Source: Bradyrhizobium amphicarpaeae (lineage in GTDB: Bacteria; Pseudomonadota; Alphaproteobacteria; Rhizobiales; Xanthobacteraceae). Taken from it: a stretch of 64,000 nucleotides of DNA. The translations under genes were made by a program, and so were the position numbers. The stretch lies in NCBI RefSeq assembly GCF_002266435.3, contig NZ_CP029426.2, positions 4,308,001 through 4,372,000 of the forward strand, given 5' to 3'. Positions 29,715 to 38,911 of the stretch are shown here, piece after piece (positions within the stretch are counted from its first letter, which is position 1; each line of letters begins with the position of its first letter). The notes under the pieces were generated by a model, which was not told where the DNA came from, ran no database searches, and worked only from the letters and a program-made list of their open reading frames with translations.

Positions 29715-31238
29715 ATGCAAGATAAATCCGTCCCTGAAGATTATGACGTCGTGATCGTCGGCCGTGGCCCGGTCGGGGCCACGCTCGCAAATTTGCTCGG
29801 CCTGTGCGGTCTACGCACGCTGGTGCTGGAGCGTGAAGCGCGGACCTACCATTTGCCGCGCGCGGTGCATTTCGACGACGAATGCATGCGCGTGTTCCAG
29901 ACCATCGGTCTCGCAGAGGCAATCCTGCCGCAGACGATCCACAGCCCCGGCATGCTGTTTCTGGATGCCGACGGCAAGATGCTGCTGGACTGGTCGCGGC
30001 CGCAGACCCCGACGCCGATGGGCTGGAATCTCAGCTACCGCTTTCACCAGCCGGACCTGGAGGACGTGCTGATCGGCGGCCTTGCCCGCTTTGCCCACGT
30101 CACCTTGCAGAGCCGCTGCGACGTGTTCGCGCTCGACCAGGACGAGACCGGCGTGCGCGTCCGCTACGAAGATCTGTCCAACGGCAAGCTCAGCGAAGTT
30201 CGCGCCGGCTATGTCGTCGGCTGCGACGGCGCGCGGTCGCTGGTCCGCCGCTTCATCGGCTCCGGCATGGACGATCTCGGCTTCCACGAGCGCTGGCTGG
30301 TGATCGACGTGCTGCTCAAGCGCGCGCGCGAGGACCTCGGCGACTACAGCATCCAGCACTGCAACCCCGCCCGCCCCGCGACTTACGTGCGCGGTACAGG
30401 AACGCGGCGGCGCTGGGAGATCACGGTGCTGCCGCATGAGGATTCCCAGGACGTTGCCCAGCCGGCGAAGGTGTGGGAGCTGCTGTCGCATTGGGTCACG
30501 CCTGATGACGCCGCGCTGGAGCGCGCCGCGGTCTACACCTTTCATTCCGCGATCGCGCAAGCCTGGCGCGGCGGACGGCTGCTACTGGCCGGCGATTCGG
30601 CGCACCAGACCCCGCCCTTCCTCGGCCAGGGCATGTGCGCCGGCATCCGCGATGCTGCCAATCTCGCCTGGAAGCTGGCCGCAGTCATCCGCGACGGCGC
30701 CGCGCCCGATCTGCTCGACACCTACCAGAGCGAACGCCAGCCGCATGTGCGCGAGTTCATCGAACTCGCGATCCGGCTCGGCGGCATCATCAACACGAGG
30801 GCGATCGAGGCCGGCCTTGCCGTGGGCGAGGCCCGAGAAAACGCGCCGACGAAGCTGGAGGTCAAGAAGCCCCTGCTCGGCCCTGGGCTCGCACTCGGCG
30901 ACTCGCCCCTGGCCGGCCATCTGGCGCCGCAATTCGACCTGAAGAACGGCCGCCGTAGCGACGACCAGGTCGGCTATGGCCATGTCCTCCTTGTCGAAAG
31001 CCCGGCCGCGCTCGCATCGCGCCTCCCGCTCTCACCGGCGGGACTCGAAATTCTGACCGCCGACGACGCCGAAGGCGTCGGGTCCTGGCTCCGCGAGCAC
31101 GGCATCATCGCCGCGCTGGTTCGCCCCGACCGTTATGTCCGCGGCACTGCCCGCGACAACAGCGAGCTCGAGCGGCTCATCGCCGCCATCACGTCTTTAA
31201 CCCAAGTTTCTTCAAACCAAGTGCCGTCCGCGGCCTGA
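29715..31238 (+). CDS. mhpA: FAD-dependent aromatic hydroxylase (MhpA-like)
   Basis: 507 residues; the ATG at 29715 is preferred to 29706 because the GGGGAG ribosome site ends only two bases before the latter. Flavoprotein hydroxylase signatures: VVIVGRGPVGATLANLLG (FAD/ADP), VGCDGARSLVR (DG motif) and LLAGDSAHQTPPFLGQGMC (GD motif). The large C-terminal thioredoxin-like part is intact. Best match is 3-(3-hydroxyphenyl)propionate hydroxylase, which adds a hydroxyl next to the phenol using NADH and O2. Other phenolic acids are possible. It follows the IclR gene by 75 bp. Confidence 0.82.
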   Translation: MQDKSVPEDYDVVIVGRGPVGATLANLLGLCGLRTLVLEREARTYHLPRAVHFDDECMRVFQTIGLAEAILPQTIHSPGMLFLDADGKMLLDWSRPQTPTPMGWNLSYRFHQPDLEDVLIGGLARFAHVTLQSRCDVFALDQDETGVRVRYEDLSNGKLSEVRAGYVVGCDGARSLVRRFIGSGMDDLGFHERWLVIDVLLKRAREDLGDYSIQHCNPARPATYVRGTGTRRRWEITVLPHEDSQDVAQPAKVWELLSHWVTPDDAALERAAVYTFHSAIAQAWRGGRLLLAGDSAHQTPPFLGQGMCAGIRDAANLAWKLAAVIRDGAAPDLLDTYQSERQPHVREFIELAIRLGGIINTRAIEAGLAVGEARENAPTKLEVKKPLLGPGLALGDSPLAGHLAPQFDLKNGRRSDDQVGYGHVLLVESPAALASRLPLSPAGLEILTADDAEGVGSWLREHGIIAALVRPDRYVRGTARDNSELERLIAAITSLTQVSSNQVPSAA

Positions 31239-31257
31239 CCAAACACCAGGACATCCC

Positions 31258-32109
31258 ATGAAGCTGCTCTCTTTCATCGCCGACGGCCGCGCCTCCTTCG
31301 GCGCCGTCAAGGACGACGGCGTCGTCGATCTCGGCGCGCGCATGGCGCCCTGCACCACGCTGCGGCAGTTGCTCGAAGCGGATCGCCTCGCCGAGGCGAC
31401 GAAGCTGGTCGCATCCGCGGCGCCCGATCATCCGCTCGACAAGATCAGCTTCGCCCCCGTCATCCCCGATCCCGGCAAGATCATCTGCGTCGGCCTGAAC
31501 TACCGCGACCACGTCGCGGAAACCGGACGTACCGTCACCGAGAAGCCGGCGCTGTTCGTGCGCTTTCCCTGCAGCCAGGTCGGCCATCTCCAGCCGATCG
31601 TGAAGCCTGAAGTAAGCGACGATTTCGACTATGAAGGCGAGCTCGCGCTGGTGATCGGCAAGCAAGGCCGGCACATCCCGGCTGGCCGCGCGCTCGACCA
31701 CATCGCCGGCTATTCCTGCTACAACGAAGGCAGCATCCGCGACTGGCAGCGCCACACCAGCCAGTTCCTCTCCGGCAAGACCTTCGCGGAGAGCGGCAGC
31801 TTTGGCCCGTGGCTGGTGACGACGGACGAGATTCCGGATCCGTCGAAGCTCACCTTGCAGACCCGCCTGAACGGCGCCGTCGTGCAGGACACCACCACCG
31901 ACCTCCTGATCACGGGTATCCCCGAGCTGATCGCCTACATCTCCACGATCTGCCCGCTCGTGCCCGGCGACGTCATCGTCACCGGTACCCCGGGCGGTGT
32001 CGGCGCCAAACGCACGCCGCCGCTGTGGATGCGCCCCGGCGACACCGTCGAGGTCGAGATCTCCGGCATCGGAACTCTGCGCAACAGGGTCGTCGCCGAA
32101 CCGGCCTGA
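31258..32109 (+). CDS. Fumarylacetoacetate hydrolase-family enzyme
   Basis: 283 residues. FAH-family core: ICVGLNYRDHVAETG near residue 80, metal ligands in FDYEGELALVIGK, the D in SIRDWQRHTSQF, and GTPGGVGAKR. The family includes acylpyruvate hydrolases, 2-hydroxypentadienoate hydratases and oxalocrotonate decarboxylases, so here it most likely acts on the ring-cleavage product or a later dienoate. It is 19 bp after mhpA and 42 bp before a binding protein. No MhpC-type hydrolase, aldolase or aldehyde dehydrogenase is in the window. Confidence 0.85.
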   Translation: MKLLSFIADGRASFGAVKDDGVVDLGARMAPCTTLRQLLEADRLAEATKLVASAAPDHPLDKISFAPVIPDPGKIICVGLNYRDHVAETGRTVTEKPALFVRFPCSQVGHLQPIVKPEVSDDFDYEGELALVIGKQGRHIPAGRALDHIAGYSCYNEGSIRDWQRHTSQFLSGKTFAESGSFGPWLVTTDEIPDPSKLTLQTRLNGAVVQDTTTDLLITGIPELIAYISTICPLVPGDVIVTGTPGGVGAKRTPPLWMRPGDTVEVEISGIGTLRNRVVAEPA

Positions 32110-32151
32110 CCAAATCCTCGAAACAATCAAGAACGACAAACGGGAAACACC

Positions 32152-33360
32152 ATGGGCAAGCTCCGCACGACATCCACCACCCTGCTGGTCACGCTGGCGC
32201 TCGCAGCCGCGCCTGCACATGCCGAGATCAAGGGCGATGCCATCCGCATCGGCGTGCTCACCGACATGAACGGCGTGTTCGCGACCGCGATGGGCCCGGG
32301 CTCGGTCGAGGCGGCGCGGATGGCCGCGGAGGAGTTCGGCGGCAAGATCAACGGCAAGCCGATCGAGATCCTGCAGGCCGACCACCAGAACAAGCCGGAT
32401 CTTGCGGCCTCGCTCGCCCGCAAATGGTTCAGCGAAGGTGTGCAGGCCATCGCCGACGGCGGCAGCTCCGGCGCCGCCCTCGCCGTGCAGGAGCTAGTGC
32501 GCGGCAACGGAAACATCTTCCTTGTCTCCGGCGCCGGCGCCAATCAATTGACCGACGAGGCGTGCGCGCCGACCAGCGTGCAATGGACCCAGGACGCCTA
32601 TTCCACCGCGACCGCCGTGGTCTCCGGCATCATGCAGACCAGCAAGGAGCCGTGGTTCTTCATCACCGGAGACTATGCCTTCGGCCATTCGATCGAGGCG
32701 ACCGCCCGCGCCCGCATCGGCGAGCTCGGCGGCAAGGTCGCCGGCAGCGTCAAGGCGCAGCTCGGCACGCCCGATTACTCATCGTTCCTGCTTCAGGCGC
32801 AGTCGTCGGGCGCGAAGATCCTCGCCATCAACGTCGCCGGCGACAACGCCACCGCGATCAAGCAGGCGGAGGAATTCGGCCTCGCCGACCAGGGCATCAA
32901 GATCGTGCCAATGTCGTTCCAGAACGTCGACATCGCGTCGGTCGGGTTGAAGGCGACGCGTGGCGATCTCATCCTCACCTCGTTCTTCGAGGACGTCTCG
33001 CCGGCCGCGCGAAAATTCTCCGACGCCTTCTATGCGCGCCGCAAGGCGATGCCCTCGCAGATCCAGGCCGGCGTCTATTCCGCCGTGCGCCATTATCTGC
33101 AGGCGATCAAGGACACCGATTCCGACGACAGCGCCGCCGTGATGGCGAAGATGAAAGCGACGCCGGTGTCGGATGCCTACACGCCCAACGGCCGCATCCG
33201 CGAGGACCAGCGCATGGTGCACGATCTCTATCTGGTGCAGGTCAAGACGCCCGAAGAGTCAAAAGGCCCCTGGGATTTCGTCAAGCTGGTGGCGACGATT
33301 CCGCCCGACCAGGCCTTCCGTCCGCTCGACCGCAGCAAGTGCGGTTTGGTTGGAAAGTAA
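32152..33360 (+). CDS. Branched-chain amino acid-type ABC substrate-binding protein
   Basis: 402 residues with a signal peptide (~1-24, ending AHA) and the periplasmic-binding fold I: IRIGVLTDMNGVFATAMGPGS and GGSSGAALAVQEL. Proteins like this in Bradyrhizobium bind aromatic acids and related organic anions as often as amino acids. The position after mhpA and the FAH gene suggests an aromatic ligand. No LivH, LivM, LivG or LivF genes are nearby. Its TAA abuts the stop of the convergent membrane protein gene with no spacer. Confidence 0.85.
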   Translation: MGKLRTTSTTLLVTLALAAAPAHAEIKGDAIRIGVLTDMNGVFATAMGPGSVEAARMAAEEFGGKINGKPIEILQADHQNKPDLAASLARKWFSEGVQAIADGGSSGAALAVQELVRGNGNIFLVSGAGANQLTDEACAPTSVQWTQDAYSTATAVVSGIMQTSKEPWFFITGDYAFGHSIEATARARIGELGGKVAGSVKAQLGTPDYSSFLLQAQSSGAKILAINVAGDNATAIKQAEEFGLADQGIKIVPMSFQNVDIASVGLKATRGDLILTSFFEDVSPAARKFSDAFYARRKAMPSQIQAGVYSAVRHYLQAIKDTDSDDSAAVMAKMKATPVSDAYTPNGRIREDQRMVHDLYLVQVKTPEESKGPWDFVKLVATIPPDQAFRPLDRSKCGLVGK

Positions 33361-34203
33361 TCAGGCCAGATACTGCGCCACATAACCTTCCATCGCATAG
33401 AGCGCGCAGAGCGCCAGGCTCGACCACACCGCGGCGCTGAAATACAGGAACATCCAGGTCAGTTCGCCCTTCCAATGCGCGATGTCGTGGGTCACCACCC
33501 AGCGCGTCGAGACGTCGTGCAGGCCTTCGAGGAAGCCTAGAAACCTGTTGCCCTCGGCGTGCCCTGCCCGCCAGCGGCTGAGATACATGGGAACGTCGAC
33601 GGTGACGAGGAAGGCGAGGAAGCAGGCGATGCCGACGATGCCCGACATCAGCGCCCAGCGCACCACGCCCTGGAATTCCGGCATCAGGCGGCACAGCGCG
33701 AGGCCCGCGAGGAAGAAGGTCACCGCCCACAGCGAGTTCTCGATCGCGTTGTAGAGGAAATTCGTCGTCACCACCGCGTACCAGGAGAAGCACTCCGCGA
33801 TGATGATGATGGGCACGATCACGAGCGCGATGTTCACCGCGGTCTCCGCGCCCGTCATCTTGCCGAGCTGATGCAGGATGATGGCCCATTGCGCGACGAA
33901 GCAGAGCTCGGCCACGGTCGCGACGGTGCGGCCGACGACGACGCTCGACAGCCAGGTGTCGAACAGGCAGATGCGCTGCACGTCGGCGCGCGGCAGGAAC
34001 GAGCGGAACGCGCAGCCGAACACATAGCCGGCGCACAGCAGCAACATCAGCCCGATGTCCGAGCCGCCACTGAGGCTGCCCGCAGGCGTCGGGTAGAATT
34101 CGCGGTACAGCATGAACCACACCAGGATGTTGGCGCCGCTCACGAGCGTGAGGGATCCCCACCACCACGCGAGGGGATTTGACCGCGCCTGCCACTGCAA
34201 CAT
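33361..34203 (-). CDS. Multi-pass membrane protein, unknown
   Basis: 280 residues from the ATG at 34203, chosen because GGAG lies six bases upstream; the next in-frame ATG at 34266 adds 21 polar residues. Seven or eight hydrophobic helices are evident, for example SLTLVSGANILVWFMLYREF, TVAELCFVAQWAIIL and IALVIVPIIIIAECFSWY. I do not recognise the family. It lies between two catabolic units and converges with the binding protein gene. Histidine and tryptophan residues near helix ends are noticeable but no motif is certain. Confidence 0.7.
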   Translation of the reverse strand: MLQWQARSNPLAWWWGSLTLVSGANILVWFMLYREFYPTPAGSLSGGSDIGLMLLLCAGYVFGCAFRSFLPRADVQRICLFDTWLSSVVVGRTVATVAELCFVAQWAIILHQLGKMTGAETAVNIALVIVPIIIIAECFSWYAVVTTNFLYNAIENSLWAVTFFLAGLALCRLMPEFQGVVRWALMSGIVGIACFLAFLVTVDVPMYLSRWRAGHAEGNRFLGFLEGLHDVSTRWVVTHDIAHWKGELTWMFLYFSAAVWSSLALCALYAMEGYVAQYLA

Positions 34204-34385
34204 GAACCGCTCCGCAAAATTATCGATCTGACATGCCGTCGTAATAATCCTGTCACAGGAAGGCATGCAATCACGACAAAAATCTGTGTGTCCGGGCCGG
34301 CCGGCGCGTCCTTCGACGAAAATATTGACGCGATGCTTGTGTCCACATATCGGACAATTTATGCGTAATGGTCGAATCTATTGGA

Positions 34386-34406
34386 CAGACCCGATTTCGC
34401 GGTCTG
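34386..34406. promoter_or_regulatory. Inverted repeat before IclR gene (possible operator)
   Basis: CAGACC, a 9-base spacer and GGTCTG form a perfect 6-bp inverted repeat ending 10 bp before the IclR start codon. The position fits autoregulation by the IclR protein. The spacing differs from the usual IclR palindrome, so this is tentative. Confidence 0.4.
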
Positions 34407-34416
34407 ATATTCGGGA

Positions 34417-35301
34417 ATGGCCCCGAGAGATCCATCCAGACCGCGACATCCGCCCGCCTCAGCCGCCGCAGTGCTGGCGGAAAGCGTCGATGACGCCGCC
34501 TTCGCCACGACGCTGGCGAAGGGGCTGGTCGTGCTCGAGGCGTTCAAGGCCGGCCGCACGCTGCTGGGCAATATGGAGCTGTCGACGCTGACGGGCATTC
34601 CGCGGCCGACGGTGGCGCGGCTGACCCACACGCTGGCCGAGCTCGGCTACCTCCGTTACGACGCCGAGCGCGCCAAGTACCGCGTCGCTGCGCGGGCGCT
34701 GCGGATCGCCCATCCCCTGCTCGCCGGGATGCAATTCCGACAGGTTGCGCGGCCCATGATGCAGGAGCTGGCGCTCAGCGTCCGCGGCACGGTCTCGATC
34801 GGCCTGCTCGACGCGACGTCGATGATCTATGTCGAGACCGCGCGCTCCGGCGATGTCGGACCGCACGCGCCCGACATCGGCATGCCGATCCCCGTGGTGA
34901 TGACCGCCATGGGACGCGCTGCAGCTTCGACCTTGCCGCCGGCCGACGCAGACCGGCTCGAACGGAACATCGCCGCCGAAGACAGCGAGCTGTGGTCGGC
35001 GTTTCGCGACAAATACCGGGCCGGGATCGCGCAATGCAAAAGCCGCGGCTTCTGCACCTGCTGGGGCGAGTACATGGCCTCGATCCATGCCGTCGCCGCG
35101 CCGCTGTTTCACGCCGGCGAATCGCGGCAGTCATTCTCGATCAATTGCGGCATCCCCGCCTTCCGGCTGCAGCCGGGACAATTGGAGAGCGAGATCGGTC
35201 CGCGCATCGCGGCGCTCGCCGACAGCATCCGCGCCATCGTCGGACAGGCCGAGCTCGCGCCGCCGCGCAAAGCCAGGAAAATCACGGGCGGCAGGGCATA
35301 A
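34417..35301 (+). CDS. IclR-family regulator of the CoA-transferase operon
   Basis: 294 residues. A ~25-residue polar leader precedes the winged helix (TTLAKGLVVLEAF ... LTGIPRPTVARLTHTLAELG, cited as regions). The effector domain spans ~105-285. GTG at 34471 is an alternative start. The gene ends TAA one base before the ATG of the CoA transferase, so the regulator and enzyme are co-transcribed and the regulator probably controls that operon. Ligand unknown, likely an organic acid. Confidence 0.86.
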   Translation: MAPRDPSRPRHPPASAAAVLAESVDDAAFATTLAKGLVVLEAFKAGRTLLGNMELSTLTGIPRPTVARLTHTLAELGYLRYDAERAKYRVAARALRIAHPLLAGMQFRQVARPMMQELALSVRGTVSIGLLDATSMIYVETARSGDVGPHAPDIGMPIPVVMTAMGRAAASTLPPADADRLERNIAAEDSELWSAFRDKYRAGIAQCKSRGFCTCWGEYMASIHAVAAPLFHAGESRQSFSINCGIPAFRLQPGQLESEIGPRIAALADSIRAIVGQAELAPPRKARKITGGRA

Positions 35302-35302
35302 G

Positions 35303-36499
35303 ATGGCTGGTCCGCTCGAAGGTTTGAAGGTTCTCGATATCGCAACCATCATCGCCGCGCCCTTTGCCGCGACGCTGCTGGCCGACTACGGCGCCGACGT
35401 CCTCAAGATCGAGATGCCCGGGAACGGCGACGGCGTACGCTCGTTTCCGCCGTTCAAGGACGGCAAGCCGCTGTGGTGGAAGGCCGCCAACCGCAACAAG
35501 AAGTTCGCCACGCTCGACCTGCGCATGCCGGACGGACTTGCGCTGTTCAAGCAGCTGCTGCCGCGCTTCGACGTGCTGATCGAGAATTTCCGTCCGGGAA
35601 CGCTCGATCGCTGGGGCCTGTCGAAGGAGGTGCTGTGGTCGATCCAGCCGCGCCTCGTGATCCTGCGCGCCACCGCGTTCGGTCAGGACGGGCCCTATCG
35701 CGAGCGACCCGGCTTTGCCCGCATCTTCGAAGCCATGGGCGGGCTCACCTACATCACCGGCGAGAGCGACGGCGAACCGACCCATCCGGGATACCCGATC
35801 GGGGATTCGATCGGCGGCCTGTTCGGCGCCGTCGGCGTGCTCGCAGCGCTGTGGAAGCGGGCGCGCGACCCCGATGCGCCCGGCGAGGAGATCGACCTTT
35901 CGCTGACGGAGGCGACATTCCGCCTGCTCGACGTCCTCGCCATCGAGCACGACCAGCTCGGCACCGTTCGCAGCCGCATCGGCAATGCCAACGGCTATTC
36001 GGCGCCCGCCGCCGTGTTCCGTACCAGCGACGATCATTGGGTGACGCTGGCGGGCTCGACCAACGCCCTGTTTGCCGCGAACTGCCGGGCGATCGAACGG
36101 CCCGAGCTGATCACCGATCCGCGCTTCGCCAGCAACGACCGGCGCGTCGCGCACGCTTCCGAACTCAACAGCATCTTCGCCGGCTGGTGTGCCGCCCATC
36201 CGCTCGACGTGGTGCTGGCGCGATTCAATGCCGCGCAGGGAACGCTCGCCCCGATCTATTCGATCGACCAGATCGCCGACGATCCGCAGGTGAAAGCGCG
36301 CGAGGTCATCACCCGCGTCCCCGACCGGGATTTCGGCACGGTTGCGATGACCAATGTCGTCCCGCGCTTCACCAACGATCCCGCGCGAATGCGCCACGCC
36401 GCCGGCGACGTCGGCCAGGACAATGACGAGGTGTTTCGGAACTGGCTTGGCCTTTCCGAGCTGGAGGTCGAAAGGCTCACCGAGCGAAAGGTGATCTGA
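35303..36499 (+). CDS. Family III (CaiB/BaiF) CoA transferase
   Basis: 398 residues. N-terminal GLKVLDIATIIAAPFAATLLADYGADVLKIE, cited as a region, is the CaiB signature. NRNKK and ENFRPG follow. The catalytic aspartate is in YPIGDSIGG. Family III enzymes move CoA between carboxylic acids in catabolism. It is directly coupled to the IclR gene and followed by binding-protein genes; the substrate is probably a small dicarboxylate or aromatic acid, which is inference. Confidence 0.88.
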   Translation: MAGPLEGLKVLDIATIIAAPFAATLLADYGADVLKIEMPGNGDGVRSFPPFKDGKPLWWKAANRNKKFATLDLRMPDGLALFKQLLPRFDVLIENFRPGTLDRWGLSKEVLWSIQPRLVILRATAFGQDGPYRERPGFARIFEAMGGLTYITGESDGEPTHPGYPIGDSIGGLFGAVGVLAALWKRARDPDAPGEEIDLSLTEATFRLLDVLAIEHDQLGTVRSRIGNANGYSAPAAVFRTSDDHWVTLAGSTNALFAANCRAIERPELITDPRFASNDRRVAHASELNSIFAGWCAAHPLDVVLARFNAAQGTLAPIYSIDQIADDPQVKAREVITRVPDRDFGTVAMTNVVPRFTNDPARMRHAAGDVGQDNDEVFRNWLGLSELEVERLTERKVI

Positions 36500-36552
36500 G
36501 CGCAACAAGACAACCAATAAGAAGCAGGCAAAAAATAGGGAGGAAGAACACA

Positions 36553-37539
36553 GTGACATCATTCAAGGTCACACGACGAACCCTGCTGGGCACGCTCGCA
36601 GGCGGCCTCGTCGCCGGCTCACACCTGACGGCCCAGGCTGACGATGCATGGCCGACGCGCCTGGTGCGGCTGATCTCGCCCTATGGGCCCGGCGGCTCCA
36701 ACGACATCTCGCTGCGCCTCTTAGCCGAAGAGTTCGGCCGCAGCCTGCGTCAGCAGTTTATCGTCGAGAACAAGCCGGGCGCCGGCACCCGCATCGCCAA
36801 CGACATGGTCGCCCACGCGCCGGGCGACGGCTACACCCTTCTCTACGTCGCGGCCCCCTACGCCACCGCCGAGGCGCTGTTCGGCAAGCTGACCTATGAC
36901 CGCAAGGACCTGCAGCCGGTCGCGATGGTCGTGGTCGCGCCGCTGTTCCTCATCATCAGCGCCGATGCGCCGTTCAAGACGCTCCCCGAACTGATCGCCT
37001 ATGGCAAGTCGAAACCGGACGGGCTGACCTTCGCCTCTCCCGGCGCCGGCTCGCAGCCGCACCTCGCCGGCGAGCTCTTGTTCCGCGACGCCGGGGTCAA
37101 GGGTCTCAACATCCCATTCCGCGGCGATGCCGCCTCCTACACCGAGCTGCTCGCCGGCCGCGTCGATGCCACGCTGACGGCGCTGCCGACCGCGCTCCCC
37201 TATATCCAGAGCGGCAAGTTCACCGTGCTCGGTGTCGCCTCGGCCGAGCGCAGCGCGCTCTATCCGCAGGCACTGACCCTGCGCGAGCAGGGCTTTCCCA
37301 ACGTCGCGGCCGCGGGCTGGTACGGCTTCATGGCGCCGGCCACGACGCCGCGCGCGATCGTCGACAAATTCCAGGCCGAGATCCTGCGCGCGCTCGCCGA
37401 GCCCGCCATCAAGGACAAGCTGACCGCCCAGGGCCTCGAAGTGCGTGCCGGCACCGCGGCCGAGTTCGGCCAGTTCATCGACGCCGAGACCCAGAAGTGG
37501 ACCAAGCTGATCCGCGACGCCGGTCTCAAGGGCGAATGA
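36553..37539 (+). CDS. Bug-type (tripartite tricarboxylate transporter) substrate-binding protein
   Basis: 328 residues from GTG 36553. The N-terminus has RRTLLG, a Tat-like twin-arginine motif, and a cleavable signal ending near QADD. Then WPTRLVRLISPYGPGGSNDI and YTELLAGRVDA are standard for the TctC/Bug family that binds carboxylates in the periplasm. GGGAGGAAG precedes the start. The membrane partners TctA and TctB are not in the window, as with many Bug proteins. It fits a carboxylate delivery role for the CoA-transferase operon. Confidence 0.88.
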   Translation: MTSFKVTRRTLLGTLAGGLVAGSHLTAQADDAWPTRLVRLISPYGPGGSNDISLRLLAEEFGRSLRQQFIVENKPGAGTRIANDMVAHAPGDGYTLLYVAAPYATAEALFGKLTYDRKDLQPVAMVVVAPLFLIISADAPFKTLPELIAYGKSKPDGLTFASPGAGSQPHLAGELLFRDAGVKGLNIPFRGDAASYTELLAGRVDATLTALPTALPYIQSGKFTVLGVASAERSALYPQALTLREQGFPNVAAAGWYGFMAPATTPRAIVDKFQAEILRALAEPAIKDKLTAQGLEVRAGTAAEFGQFIDAETQKWTKLIRDAGLKGE

Positions 37540-37558
37540 CAATCGGGAAGGACCGGAC

Positions 37559-38779
37559 ATGACAAGCGCTTCTCTCAAACACATCGCAGCCTCCGCATTG
37601 CTTCTCGCACTGTCGATTTCAGCAGCGCAGGCGCAGAAGAAATACGATGTCGGCGCCTCCGACACCGCGATCAAGGTCGGCCAGACCGTGCCGCTCAGCG
37701 GTCCGGCCTCGGCCTATGCCGTGATCGGCAAGACCCAGGCCGCCTATATGAAGATGATCAACGACGAGGGCGGCGTGAACGGCCGCAAGGTCGAGCTGAT
37801 CCAGTATGACGACGCTTACTCGCCCCCGAAGACCGTGGAGCAGACCCGCAAGCTGGTCGAAAGCGACGAGGTGCTGCTGACGTTCCAGATCATCGGCACC
37901 GCGCCGAACGTCGCCGTGCAGAAATATCTCAACGCCAAGAAGATCCCGCAGCTGTTCGCCGCGACCGGCGCGGCGCGCTTCACCGACCCCAAGAACTTTC
38001 CCTGGACCATGGGCTTCAACCCCTCCTACCTCGTCGAGGGCCGCATCTACGCGCAGTATTTGCTGAAGAACCATCCGAACGCCAAGATCGGCGTGCTCTA
38101 CCAGAACGACGACCTCGGCAAGGACTATCTCGCCGGCCTCAAGGCCGGCCTTGGCGACAAGGCCAGGATGATCGTGGCCGAGACCTCCTACGAGATCACC
38201 GAGCCGACGATCGACTCGCAGATCCTGCGGCTGAAGGATGCCGGCGCCGACGTGCTGTTCAGCGCCACGACGCCGAAGCAGGCCGCGCAGGCGATCAAGA
38301 AGGTCGCCGAGATCGGCTGGAAGCCGCTGCACATCATCGACATCAACGCCTCCTCGGTCAGCGCCGTGCTGAAGCCTGCTGGCCTGGAGAATTCCAAGGG
38401 CGTCGTCAGCGTCGGCTATGTCAAGGATGCCGCCGATCCCGAATGGAAGGACGATCCCGGCATGAAGCGCTATCTCGCCTTCATGGCGAAATACTATCCC
38501 GAAGGCGACAAGGATTCGAACCTGAACGTCTACGGGTACATCACGGCCCAGCTCCTGGTGCAGGTGCTGAAGCAATGCGGCGACGATCTGACCCGCGACA
38601 ACGTGATGCGGCAGGCCGCCAACCTCAAGAACGTCGTGCTCGATTTGACGCTGCCGGGGATCTCGGTCACGACCTCGCCGACCGACTATCGCGTCAACAA
38701 ACAGTTCCAGATGGTGCAGTTCGACGGCCAGCACTGGCAGAAGCTCGGCGACATCGTGACGGACGAGGCGAAGGAGTGA
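37559..38779 (+). CDS. Branched-chain amino acid-type ABC substrate-binding protein
   Basis: 406 residues with a signal peptide (~1-23, ending AQA) and the binding fold I: IKVGQTVPLSGPASAYAVIGK, cited as a region, plus GVNGRKVELIQYDDAYSPPK. A second LivK-like protein, only distantly like the one at 32152. GGAAGGA precedes the ATG. It is 20 bp after the Bug gene, so both binding proteins are probably co-transcribed with the CoA transferase. No permease or ATPase genes follow. Confidence 0.87.
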   Translation: MTSASLKHIAASALLLALSISAAQAQKKYDVGASDTAIKVGQTVPLSGPASAYAVIGKTQAAYMKMINDEGGVNGRKVELIQYDDAYSPPKTVEQTRKLVESDEVLLTFQIIGTAPNVAVQKYLNAKKIPQLFAATGAARFTDPKNFPWTMGFNPSYLVEGRIYAQYLLKNHPNAKIGVLYQNDDLGKDYLAGLKAGLGDKARMIVAETSYEITEPTIDSQILRLKDAGADVLFSATTPKQAAQAIKKVAEIGWKPLHIIDINASSVSAVLKPAGLENSKGVVSVGYVKDAADPEWKDDPGMKRYLAFMAKYYPEGDKDSNLNVYGYITAQLLVQVLKQCGDDLTRDNVMRQAANLKNVVLDLTLPGISVTTSPTDYRVNKQFQMVQFDGQHWQKLGDIVTDEAKE

Positions 38780-38818
38780 GGATGCGGATTAGGCGCCGTT
38801 CCTCACTCCTCTCGTCAA

Positions 38819-38893
38819 GGCCGGGACTGTCCCGGCCGTCCACACCTGACCGCGCAGCACGAATAACGTGATGCCCGGGACACGCCCGGGCAT
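38819..38893. repeat. Twin hairpins, CCCGGGCAT-type dispersed repeat
   Basis: GGCCGGGAC/GTCCCGGCC with a 1-base loop (38819-38837) is followed by ATGCCCGGG/CCCGGGCAT (38871-38893). I recall such stem pairs as common in Bradyrhizobium intergenic DNA. Placed between convergent genes, they may also end transcription. Confidence 0.65.
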
Positions 38894-38911
38894 GACGACT
38901 AAGACTGTGGC

